From the NCBI GenBank assembly GCA_934502905.1, contig CAKSVK010000110.1, positions 1 to 12,102 on the forward strand: 12,102 nt of DNA, written 5' to 3'. How positions within the stretch are numbered: position 1 is the stretch's first letter; each line of letters begins with the position of its first letter. This document shows, in pieces, positions 6,053 through 12,102 of the stretch. The DNA comes from an uncultured Chitinophagaceae bacterium. GTDB taxonomy: Bacteria > Bacteroidota > Bacteroidia > Chitinophagales > Chitinophagaceae. Made by a program: the position numbers and the translations under genes. The notes under the pieces are model-generated. The model saw nothing but the letters and a program-made list of their open reading frames with translations, had not been told where the DNA came from and searched no databases.

Positions 6053-8176
6053 TTATCTGATTAAAAAATTAAGCTTGACATGAAACGACCTTCCCGGTCG
6101 CTGTACACTGAAATTGTCAAATGCTTTTTTATCAAAAAGGTTGTGTATTTCGCCGGTAACAGTAGTGTTGATTTTACTTACCACATAGCTTGCGCCCATG
6201 TGCTGCAGGTATTGGGATGGGATAGTTGCTTTTAGATCGCGGTTACCATCAGAAGCCCAATACAGGTAAAACTCATGAACATAAGAACTGCTGGCCCAGC
6301 ACTGTAATGTATTGCCGGATTTATTGGTCTTGCTGCGCCAGTTGATCTCTGCGTTGCCAAACAGGTAGGGTATATTCGGCAGGCGGTTGTTATAATATTT
6401 AGATTCGGCAGAAGAAGCGTACTTAGTGCCCGTCTTATTCCTGATGTCCTGGTAAGTACCATTTACAGTAACCTGCCATCCCCCGGCTGGTCTTATAACA
6501 AAGGAAGTTTCCAGCCCTGCAATGGCTGATTTCAACAGGTTTTGGTACTGGGCGGTGTATTGCGCAATTTGTAAGTAAATGATATCATCAGTTCGCCTGT
6601 AAAAGGCATTCAGTTCGCCGCTCCATACCGGCTGGCTATAGCTGATTCCAAGGTTAATATTATGACTGGTCTCTGGTTTCAGCGTTGCATTTTGTTTGAT
6701 GAGCGAAAAGTCGCCAAACAACTCTTCGGCATCGGGTATTCTTGTGGCATACTCATAGGAAACCTTAACAACAAGCGGCACAACAGGCTGCCATTTCAAC
6801 GCCTCGCTAAATCCGGACCGATTCCGTGACTGGCTGATTGGAATTACATTGTTGTTTACAAGGGAATAGCCGCCTGCATTGAACAGGTAGAGCTTTGCCG
6901 CACTTACAGCCGTAAGTTTCAGCTTTTGAAATTTCTTTTCATATCCCAAACCTGCAGTCAGCTTTTTTAAAGAAGTGGCGTTTTCGTAAATGTTCTCCCC
7001 ATAATAATCTCCGGCATAGTCATCTTTCCCGCTCCGGGTAAAATATCCATACACGATATTCAGGTTCAGGGAGTTGATGTTATCCTTTGAATAGCTGGCA
7101 TTGAGCCTGGCTAAGAATTGACGGGTATGCAGCTCCAGGTTTGTCTGGATGGAAGAAAACTCGCCTCCGTAACTTCTCCTGTTGGCTATTTTACCGTCCC
7201 ATGTATAAGCGTTCAGTGTACTGTCTGTTAATCGCGACCGTTCACTGTTATAACCTGCAAAGAAATTGAGCCGTGTATATTTTAAAAGAGAGTCCGCCAT
7301 CCATTTTACATATACGGAATTATGATTGCTTTTTGTTGTTGCCGCTCCGTAAGGCTGTGTCATGATCAGGTTATGCTGTATATCCTTATGCACAGATGCC
7401 GAGTTGAATGTTACAGAAAACAGATTGGCCCAGCGCTGATTGATAATACCGGCTTCTGCATTGGCCCTGAAGCTGCTGAACCCGTCATGAAACCGTTTCA
7501 CTCTTGCCGGCACGGGGTTTCCGTATTGGTTCGGGATTTCCACATCTATTTTGTAATCGTTCTTGGAAAAGTTGTAGAAAGATGAAAGCGAAACGAAGTA
7601 TTTATTGTTCCATGTATGTCTTCCATTCACACCGGCTTTATGCGTATGAAACGATCCGAATTGATAAGAAGCATCCAGGTAATCGGGATAATCCCTGCGA
7701 CTGACGAGCTGTACCGCTCCGCCCAAAGCATCTGCACCCAGCGAAACAGGTACTACTCCTTTGTATACCTCCATCCGGTCTATAATAACGGAGGGGATAT
7801 TGTTCATAGCCAGCGCACTGCCCATGAATTCGAGGGGAATGCCGTCCAGGAAGTAACGCACCTGCTTTCCCGCGATCCCGTTGAGCGAAATGTTGGAGTT
7901 ACTGCCCAATCCTCCCTGCTGACGTACCCTTACACCCGACACGGTGCTTAATATATCAATAGCATTGATGCTTCTTGTGTGAAATTTCTTTACGTCAATG
8001 ACGGATACGGAGAGCGGTTGTTGTTTGACAGGTCCAAGCCGGTCTGCTGTTATGGTAATTGCCTGTAGCTGTTTCGCCGCAGCCGTGTCCGTTGCGGCAG
8101 ACCGGGTATCCCTTACCTGTGCAAATACCGGTAACGCACAAATGAACAGCATGATTATTGAAAAATATTTATGCAT
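6053..8176 (-). CDS. TonB-dependent outer-membrane receptor (siderophore/metallophore type)
   Basis: This 707-aa outer-membrane active transporter is powered by TonB-ExbBD. A signal peptide (about 1-19, ending VFAQ) is followed by a TonB-box-like LQAITITA (37-44). Next comes a plug domain (about 50-160) with GVRVRQQGGLGSNSNISLNGI, FLDGIPL, RMEVYKGVVPVSLGADALGGAVQLVSR, and then a beta-barrel rich in alternating aromatic residues. It ends GRSFHVKLNFLIR, a typical last strand. It lacks the N-terminal carboxypeptidase-like domain of SusC proteins, so it resembles vitamin, siderophore and metallophore receptors. Its length is normal for that group and it is intact. It lies 29 bp after the ABC ATPase gene and 15 bp before the DUF4374 lipoprotein gene, so the three probably share a transcript. 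The substrate is inferred to be a metal chelate; zinc, copper or iron cannot be distinguished from the sequence. Confidence 0.93.
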   Translation of the reverse strand: MHKYFSIIMLFICALPVFAQVRDTRSAATDTAAAKQLQAITITADRLGPVKQQPLSVSVIDVKKFHTRSINAIDILSTVSGVRVRQQGGLGSNSNISLNGIAGKQVRYFLDGIPLEFMGSALAMNNIPSVIIDRMEVYKGVVPVSLGADALGGAVQLVSRRDYPDYLDASYQFGSFHTHKAGVNGRHTWNNKYFVSLSSFYNFSKNDYKIDVEIPNQYGNPVPARVKRFHDGFSSFRANAEAGIINQRWANLFSVTFNSASVHKDIQHNLIMTQPYGAATTKSNHNSVYVKWMADSLLKYTRLNFFAGYNSERSRLTDSTLNAYTWDGKIANRRSYGGEFSSIQTNLELHTRQFLARLNASYSKDNINSLNLNIVYGYFTRSGKDDYAGDYYGENIYENATSLKKLTAGLGYEKKFQKLKLTAVSAAKLYLFNAGGYSLVNNNVIPISQSRNRSGFSEALKWQPVVPLVVKVSYEYATRIPDAEELFGDFSLIKQNATLKPETSHNINLGISYSQPVWSGELNAFYRRTDDIIYLQIAQYTAQYQNLLKSAIAGLETSFVIRPAGGWQVTVNGTYQDIRNKTGTKYASSAESKYYNNRLPNIPYLFGNAEINWRSKTNKSGNTLQCWASSSYVHEFYLYWASDGNRDLKATIPSQYLQHMGASYVVSKINTTVTGEIHNLFDKKAFDNFSVQRPGRSFHVKLNFLIR

Positions 8177-8205
8177 TTCTTTACAATCACATGGTGTAAT
8201 AATGG

Positions 8206-8910
8206 TCAGATGGTTTCCAGGTAGAGCTTTTGCAGTTCATTTGCAGTAATATCTTTTGTAGAAATGGTATGCACCAGGCTACCCTGCTTCATAATGCCGA
8301 TCCTTGTACCCACATTTACTGCATTGAAAATATCATGCGTGGCCATGAAGATTGTTTTGCCTCCGGCGGCTAATTCTTTGCATATTTTAGTAAAATCCGC
8401 TGTGGCTTTGGGGTCAAGTCCTGATGTAGGTTCATCCATCAGGATCACATCTGCATTTTTTGCAAGCGCAATGGCGATGCCTACTTTCTGTCGCATGCCT
8501 TTGGAATAAGTGGAAAGCCTTTGACTGTATACTTCCTGCTGAAGACCTACCCTGCTCAGAAAGCCTTCCAACATGGTGGCCGAATATTTAAAGCCAGATA
8601 GCTGGCTAAAAAAACCGAGGTTTTCCAATCCTGTAAGATTACCGTATAGCTGAACGATCTCAGGTATATAAGACAGGTATTTACTTGTTATATTATTGGC
8701 TTTCTGTACTTTCTCTTCGTTAACATAGATCTCGCCAGATGAAGCCTTTATAAAACCAAGCAACAAATTAATGGTGGTGGTTTTTCCTGCGCCATTTTGT
8801 CCCAGCAGGCAAAATATTTCGCCCCTATCTATGGTAAGATCAAGGCTGTTCAACGCTGTTTTATCGCCATACTTTTTTGTAAGCCCTTCGGTATGTATTA
8901 CACTGCTCAT
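8206..8910 (-). CDS. ABC transporter ATP-binding protein (ABC-2 / CcmA-NosF-like)
   Basis: This 234-aa cytoplasmic ATPase energises an ABC transporter, almost certainly with the two ABC-2 permeases at 2025-4837. All motifs are present: Walker A GQNGAGKTT (37-45), a Q-loop region with PEIVQLYGNLTGLEN (83-97), the signature YSKGMRQK (135-142, a variant common in ABC-2 ATPases), Walker B VILMDEPTSGLD (155-166) and the switch His in THD (about 192). It is the first gene of the minus-strand operon. The 99-bp gap upstream holds two Fur-family-type inverted repeats and a likely promoter, so the whole set down to base 293 may be switched on together under metal shortage. The permeases lie about 3.4 kb downstream, separated from the ATPase by the receptor and lipoprotein genes, which is an uncommon order. 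Confidence 0.93.
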   Translation of the reverse strand: MSSVIHTEGLTKKYGDKTALNSLDLTIDRGEIFCLLGQNGAGKTTTINLLLGFIKASSGEIYVNEEKVQKANNITSKYLSYIPEIVQLYGNLTGLENLGFFSQLSGFKYSATMLEGFLSRVGLQQEVYSQRLSTYSKGMRQKVGIAIALAKNADVILMDEPTSGLDPKATADFTKICKELAAGGKTIFMATHDIFNAVNVGTRIGIMKQGSLVHTISTKDITANELQKLYLETI

Positions 8911-8931
8911 TACTTACTTTTTTATTTTTAA

Positions 8932-8946
8932 TGCAACTCAGTTGCA
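8932..8946. promoter_or_regulatory. Zur/Fur-family operator 1, perfect 7-1-7 inverted repeat
   Basis: TGCAACTCAGTTGCA is a perfect inverted repeat of two 7-bp arms around one base. It matches the general Fur-superfamily form TGnAAnTnAnTTnCA. It lies 22 bp upstream of the ATPase start and overlaps the proposed -7 element, so a bound repressor would block transcription. The adjacent Fur-family protein (9010-9459) is the obvious candidate ligand. Zinc is the likely signal because of the neighbouring genes; this is inference. Confidence 0.75.
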
Positions 8947-8974
8947 ATGTAAAGAAAAAAAACAAATTATGCAA
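8945..8974 (-). promoter_or_regulatory. Probable promoter of the minus-strand operon
   Basis: On the minus strand, TTG (8974-8972) is followed by a 20-nt spacer and then TACATTG (8951-8945). This approximates the Bacteroidota -33/-7 pattern (TTG, about 19-20 nt, TAnnTTTG), with the -7 element imperfect. Both elements fall inside or touch the two inverted repeats at 8932-8946 and 8970-8984, a layout suited to repression. No Shine-Dalgarno sequence precedes the ATG at 8910, only an A/T-rich stretch. Confidence 0.45.
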
Positions 8975-8984
8975 CATAGTTGCA
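8970..8984. promoter_or_regulatory. Zur/Fur-family operator 2, upstream copy
   Basis: TGCAACATAGTTGCA is a second inverted repeat, with 6-bp perfect arms around a 3-bp centre. Its centre is 38 bp from that of the copy at 8932-8946. The outer hexamers TGCAAC/GTTGCA are identical in both copies. It covers the proposed -33 element of the operon promoter. Tandem operators suggest tight, possibly cooperative repression. Confidence 0.72.
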
Positions 8985-9009
8985 ATAATGTAAAAAAATT
9001 TTTACAATG

Positions 9010-9459
9010 TTATAGCCCGGAACGGTCATTATTCGTCGTGTTTTGGCAGCTGCAGCAAATACCATGAACAACAACTTCAGTATCCATCCCGGTAAAACCT
9101 TCCGGCAATTGAAAAACTGGCGCAGGAATAGATTCAAGGCAGGTAGCTTTACCGCATGCTGTACAAATAAAATGCAGGTGCTTTTTATGGTCAGGAGATG
9201 CATACCTGACGTTTTTAATCGATAAGGTATAAAGCAACCTGCCCTTTATACCCGGCACCACATGGATGATCCCTTTTTGGAGAAACAGCTCCAGGGTTCT
9301 ATACAGCGTAACCCTGTCAAAGCCTCCATTTAAAATAGCAGATAACTGCCGTTGGCTGAGCGCTTCCTCATGCTGTATAAAAGCAAGAAACAACGCGCGC
9401 CGTGCCGGGGTGATGTATATGCCTTTCTGTTTTAAATATGCAACTGCCTCCATCTGCAT
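9010..9459 (-). CDS. zur: Fur-family transcriptional repressor, probably zinc-sensing (Zur)
   Basis: This complete 149-aa Fur-superfamily protein has an N-terminal winged helix. YITPARRALFLAFI (15-28) and GFDRVTLYRTLELFLQKGII (46-65) form the DNA-recognition region. A C-terminal dimer domain follows with HKKHLHFICTACG (91-103), TCLE (106-109) and CCSC (135-138). C99/C102 with C135/C138 likely form the structural zinc site, and H91, H94 and H96 likely join the sensing site. Fur, Zur, Mur and PerR are hard to separate by sequence. Zur is preferred because the gene is divergent from MerC, near a DUF3299/His-rich permease module known to be Zur-controlled in Pseudomonas, and flanked by TGCAAC-type operators. 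One of these (9478-9492) lies in its own upstream region, suggesting autoregulation. Starts at 9459 and 9453 are both possible. It resembles, but is clearly different from, the partial regulator at 1-227. Confidence 0.88.
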   Translation of the reverse strand: MQMEAVAYLKQKGIYITPARRALFLAFIQHEEALSQRQLSAILNGGFDRVTLYRTLELFLQKGIIHVVPGIKGRLLYTLSIKNVRYASPDHKKHLHFICTACGKATCLESIPAPVFQLPEGFTGMDTEVVVHGICCSCQNTTNNDRSGL

Positions 9460-9476
9460 GATTATGATATTTATTA

Positions 9477-9507
9477 TTGCAACATTGTTTCATTAATTAT
9501 ATTTTTG
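9477..9507 (+). promoter_or_regulatory. Promoter of the MerC-domain gene, Bacteroidota-type
   Basis: TTG (9477-9479), a 20-nt spacer and TATTTTTG (9500-9507) match the -33 and TAnnTTTG -7 elements used by the primary sigma factor of Bacteroidota. Transcription would begin around 9512-9515, giving a very short leader before the ATG at 9526. This argues against translation from the TTG codon at 9505, which lies within the -7 element. Confidence 0.55.
9478..9492. promoter_or_regulatory. Imperfect Zur/Fur-family operator in the fur-merC divergent promoter
   Basis: TGCAACATTGTTTCA differs at one arm position from the TGCAAC-N3-GTTGCA repeats at 8932 and 8970. It lies between two divergent genes, inside the spacer of the proposed merC promoter and 19 bp from the regulator start. 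A single site here could control both genes. Recurrence of the same motif at the two intergenic regions around the regulator is the main support. Confidence 0.65.
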
Positions 9508-9525
9508 CATTTTAATTATTTATTT

Positions 9526-9948
9526 ATGTCATTGAGAATACGACTTAATTACGACCGTCTTGGCATCTTTACTTCTGTGGCCTGCGCTGTTCATTGTACC
9601 CTTTTGCCGATCTTCATCAGCAGCCTTCCTTTTTGGGGAATTGACCTCCTGGAAAACAAAGGCATTGAATGGAGCATGATCGGTTTGGCCTTTCTTTTCG
9701 GAACAGTCTCACTTTATCATGGTTATAAACAACATCATCATAAGCTGTTGCCCGCTTTTTTGTTTGGGGCAGGCTTCAGTTTTCTTTTATCAAATCAGGT
9801 TACCGGTGAACAATATATTTACCTCCTTATTCCTGTATCCGCCTTATGCATTATCAGCGCACATTCGCTGAATATTTTTTATTGCCGTAAAAGCAAAAAA
9901 TGCGCCGTAACCCTGCCAGGTAATAAGCCATCCCACAGGTCTACTTAA
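9526..9948 (+). CDS. MerC-domain inner-membrane protein
   Basis: This protein of about 140 aa has four predicted membrane helices. The first carries the MerC hallmark: RLGIFTSVACAVHCTLLPI, with the paired motif D/R-x-G...C...HC..P inside the helix. MerC proteins were defined as mercuric-ion uptake proteins of mer operons, but small chromosomal MerC-domain proteins are common in Bacteroidota next to Fur-family genes, where mercury is unlikely to be the substrate. Here a divergent Fur/Zur gene and a shared operator suggest a role in zinc or other metal import. After helix 2 there is a short His cluster (GYKQHHHK) that could bind metal. The tail (CRKSKKCAV) is basic with two cysteines. The ATG at 9526 was chosen over an in-frame TTG at 9505 because the promoter -7 box overlaps the latter. 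Its end overlaps that of the convergent DUF3299 gene by 8 bp. Confidence 0.88.
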   Translation: MSLRIRLNYDRLGIFTSVACAVHCTLLPIFISSLPFWGIDLLENKGIEWSMIGLAFLFGTVSLYHGYKQHHHKLLPAFLFGAGFSFLLSNQVTGEQYIYLLIPVSALCIISAHSLNIFYCRKSKKCAVTLPGNKPSHRST

Positions 9949-10525
9949 CTTCTTCTGCATCCCGGAAGATGTAAATAAAATCGTTCACATCGGCGTCATT
10001 GAGCTCCATCGTTCCTTTTACAGTCAGGTATTCGTCTGTTTTAAAGCGGCGCGGCTTTGTTTTGAATTTCAGGGAAACAACAGATTCGGGGCCGCTCTGC
10101 CCGCAAAAAAAACAGGCAGCGTAAGGATTGCGCGATATGGCATATAAGCCTTCCTTTATGTCAAGTGGTATCATAAACCCGGCAATGACCAGCTCCTTAT
10201 TGTTTAATCGTTTCACGTTGAAACCAAATACCGGATAGAGAAAATCCATCTGGTAATCTTTATTAAATTTCCTGCGAAAAGTGACGCCTGCCAGCATCTC
10301 CCAGTCTATTTCCGTGGGCATGTCTACCGGCATTTCCGGAGAAGTTCCAGGCTCATTCCGGCCTGCCGTATAACGGAATAGTGAAGCATCTGCATGCTTT
10401 ACTGCGGAAACAAACACAAAGCCATTTGCATTATTGAATCCGTGCCGGCATATTTTTGAAAAATCGCTGCAGGAAACACCCACGAGCAAACCTCCCCACA
10501 GCAGGTACCGTTTTATCTTATTCAT
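9941..10525 (-). CDS. DUF3299-family lipoprotein of a zinc-linked ABC module
   Basis: This 194-aa exported protein starts with MNKIKRYLLWGGLLVGVSC, a signal with probable lipidation at Cys19. The body matches DUF3299: IDWEMLAGVTFRR, then ELVIAGFMIPLDI (111-123), then AACFFCGQSGPES (136-148). The CFFC pair and IAGFMIPLD are the recognisable family signatures. C138/C141 may bind metal or be redox active. PA4066 of Pseudomonas is, to my recollection, a DUF3299 protein in a Zur-repressed cluster with a MacB-like permease and ATPase, the same partners as here. The start overlaps the end of the permease reading frame by 8 bp, so it is co-translated with it. The function is not established; a periplasmic role in zinc supply under starvation is the usual inference. 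Confidence 0.82.
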   Translation of the reverse strand: MNKIKRYLLWGGLLVGVSCSDFSKICRHGFNNANGFVFVSAVKHADASLFRYTAGRNEPGTSPEMPVDMPTEIDWEMLAGVTFRRKFNKDYQMDFLYPVFGFNVKRLNNKELVIAGFMIPLDIKEGLYAISRNPYAACFFCGQSGPESVVSLKFKTKPRRFKTDEYLTVKGTMELNDADVNDFIYIFRDAEEVK

Positions 10526-11773
10526 GTGCCAGCGTTTTAGATATGTTGATAAACCATGCTTTTATTGCAGGTACGCCGGCTGCCAGCATGCCGAGCAGTA
10601 GCGTAAGGGTCAATAGCTGCATATCACCCGGTATCTTCAACACCCAGGGTTGTATGTCTAGGTGGTAACTACTTTCAAGGCTTCCTGACAATGCCCACAG
10701 GACCAGCCTGCTCAAGAATATCCCGGCAATAAATCCTGCAATACACAGCACCATACTCTCCCATACAGCTTTATAAGGTCAGCACGTCCTGCCCCCATTG
10801 TCCGCATCAGCGCCAGCTCATATTTCCTTTCTTTCAGTGAATTGAACAGGGATATAAAAATGCTCAATGCAGAGAGCCCCATGATCCCCCATCCCACATA
10901 TTGTAATGTATCTATACCCATGCCCATGAGCGAAAACAAGCGGTTTATTTCAATAGCGGGCACTGCCGCCATCATATTGGTTTGCGCATTAATAATGCGG
11001 GGAAGCTGCACGTTTCCCATAGGATTGCGGAATTTCAACAGCACTGCGGTCAGCTCTTTATCAGGATGATCATCGTCATCATGGTGCGCTTCATCATGAG
11101 CAGCATTCTCAGTTGCTTTATGCTCGTGATGCCCCTCTGCATCTTCTTCATCGTGATGATGATGCTCATGTATCTTCCAGACACTTTCGATATTCCCTAT
11201 CAAAAGGTTATCTGCCACTGTGCCGGAGGGTTGCAGTATACCTGTAATTGTATAGGCGTGGTCTTTATGCACTGCCCCATGTCCATCCACGCCATGTGTG
11301 CTGTAAAAACGGCTACCTGTCTGCAGGTGAAGTTTTTTTGCCAGTGAGTGGCCTGCTACCACTTCAAAATCTTTCTCATACAATTTACCTGACTGGATTT
11401 TTGCACCGTACTTTTCCAGGTAATCCCCTGTTGTTCCCACTATGCTATAACCTTTATACGAATCGCCATAGGCCAATGGTATCGCCTTTTCCACATAAGG
11501 ATGATGTATCCATTTTTCTGCTTCCGCATATGTAATATTGCCGGTGGGTGCATCTATATGGTAGATAGCAGACAGGATCAGCTGCAGGGGACTTCCTTTG
11601 GCGCCGATCACCATATCCACATCATGTATATTGCCGGTGAGTTGCTTTTCTAATTGTTCCTGCAACAATAACAGCATAGAAATAATTCCTACACTCACCG
11701 TCAGCAAAACCCAGCTTAACAATGTAGTAAGCGGTTTTTGCAACAGGTTCCTGGTGGCCAGTTTCAGGATCAT
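10518..11773 (-). pseudogene. MacB/FtsX-like ABC permease with His-rich loop, broken by a one-base frameshift
   Basis: This inner-membrane permease of the FtsX/MacB class resembles PA4065-type proteins. The first part (11773 to about 10766, 336 codons) has an N-terminal helix (about 16-38), a large periplasmic domain and two helices near the end with LKERKYELALMRTMGAGRADLIKL, the family's conserved coupling motif. The periplasmic domain includes residues 202-236, which are very rich in His and Asp/Glu. The reading frame then derails. Adding one base near 10764-10765 gives ...KLLWESMVLCIAGF..., joining perfectly to the 78-codon frame ending at 10518, which supplies the last helices. The restored product would be about 418 aa, normal for the family. 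Either the gene is recently inactivated or the base is a sequencing error; the intact remainder and overlapping neighbours favour the latter or a very recent event. Its start overlaps the ATPase stop (ATGA). Confidence 0.85.
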
Positions 11774-12102
11774 GGCAATTGAATACTTTGGTGAAAAATA
11801 TTTTTTAACCGTTGGTCGTGGGTTACAATTACCAATGCAGCTTTATGTGTAACAGACTGCTCCCGTAAAAGGCTGGCTACCTGCATGCAGTGTTCATCAT
11901 CGAGACTGGAAGTAGGTTCATCAGCCAGTACCAGTCCCGGCTCATTGACCAGGGCCCTGGCAATAGAGACCCTTTGTTGCTGCCCCTGGCTGAGCGCCGG
12001 TGTTTTTTTTGCGGCGTGACCCGCGATGTTTAGCTGCTCCAGGAGCGCCATTGCCTTTCCGCTGTCTTTTTTACTACCGGACAGCCATTGGGCAAGCAAC
12101 AG
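11770..12102 (-). CDS. ABC transporter ATP-binding protein, LolD/MacB-like, C-terminal part (5' end outside window)
   Basis: The C-terminal half of an ATPase is present, open to the window edge. It has the signature LSQGQQQRVSIARAL, Walker B LVLADEPTSSLD and the switch His in VIVTHDQ. Walker A and the Q-loop lie beyond base 12102. The LSQGQQQR and ADEPTSSLD spelling places it in the LolD/MacB/FtsE group that pairs with FtsX-like permeases. It overlaps the permease start by 4 bp (ATGA), so the two are a transporter pair. By analogy with PA4064 it probably serves zinc homeostasis, as suggested by the His-rich loop of the permease. A metal-binding periplasmic protein gene may follow upstream, outside the window. 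The reading frame enters the window without a start codon; the TTG at 12099 is internal. Confidence 0.9.
   Translation of the reverse strand: MLLAQWLSGSKKDSGKAMALLEQLNIAGHAAKKTPALSQGQQQRVSIARALVNEPGLVLADEPTSSLDDEHCMQVASLLREQSVTHKAALVIVTHDQRLKNIFHQSIQLP

Noticed and set aside
7322..7951. Overlapping plus-strand open frames of 66-111 codons
   Set aside because: They lie entirely antisense to the intact TonB receptor, have no domain-like features and low-complexity, unusual composition; they are shadows of the real gene.
8989..9006. TGTAAAAA-aa-TTTTTACA inverted repeat just after the fur/zur stop
   Set aside because: A perfect 8-bp dyad, but entirely A/T apart from one pair per arm, with a 2-nt loop; too weak to call a terminator or operator with confidence.
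9505..9525. TTG start giving MerC seven extra residues
   Set aside because: The TTG overlaps the proposed -7 promoter element and the added residues (HFNYLF) do not look like family sequence; ATG at 9526 is preferred.
1..12102. CRISPR arrays, tRNA/rRNA genes, insertion sequences or phage genes
   Set aside because: No regular repeat-spacer pattern, no tRNA-like cloverleaf, transposase or integrase reading frame was seen anywhere in the window.

Overview
The window looks like a chromosomal metal-homeostasis locus from a member of the Bacteroidota, probably near Chitinophagaceae or Sphingobacteria. This rests on the gene families (a DUF4374 lipoprotein beside a TonB receptor, paired DUF3526-type ABC-2 permeases, MerC next to a Fur-family gene), A/T-rich start regions with little Shine-Dalgarno signal, and a promoter matching the Bacteroidota TTG / TAnnTTTG pattern. 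The genus cannot be fixed from sequence reading alone.

Layout. Bases 1-227 (+) hold the C-terminal end of one Fur/Zur-family regulator. Bases 293-8910 (-) hold a long co-directional set. In transcription order it is: ABC ATPase (8910-8206), TonB-dependent receptor (8176-6053), DUF4374 / XusB-like surface lipoprotein (6037-4865), two ABC-2 permeases joined by a TAATG overlap (4837-3422 and 3422-2025), a 40-residue Cys/His-rich peptide (1925-1803), a strong stem-loop (1789-1762), a 159-aa protein with WH / HH-P motifs (1739-1260), and a 321-aa unknown protein whose C-terminus resembles PqqD (1258-293). Bases 9010-9459 (-) encode a second, complete Fur-family regulator, probably Zur. It is divergent from a MerC-domain membrane protein (9526-9948, +). 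The right end (9941-12102, -) is a DUF3299 lipoprotein, a MacB/FtsX-like permease with a very His-rich extracytoplasmic loop (carrying a one-base frameshift), and the end of its ATPase. That trio resembles the Zur-controlled PA4063-PA4066 module of Pseudomonas.

How the parts fit. Two 15-bp inverted repeats of the form TGCAAC-N3-GTTGCA lie just upstream of the ABC ATPase gene, and a third, imperfect copy sits in the fur/merC divergent promoter. The format matches Fur-family 7-1-7 operators, so one metal-sensing repressor, most likely the adjacent 149-aa protein and most likely sensing zinc, probably controls the whole area.

The most interesting inference is that the minus-strand operon encodes an undescribed peptide-based metal-acquisition (metallophore-like) system. 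A short CVMTHCSYCGHC-containing peptide is encoded with two unfamiliar proteins, one carrying a possible RiPP recognition element, together with an outer-membrane receptor, a surface binding lipoprotein and an inner-membrane ABC transporter. No known RiPP-modifying enzyme (radical SAM, YcaO, LanB/LanM, MNIO/DUF692) is in the window, so the chemistry, if any, is unknown.
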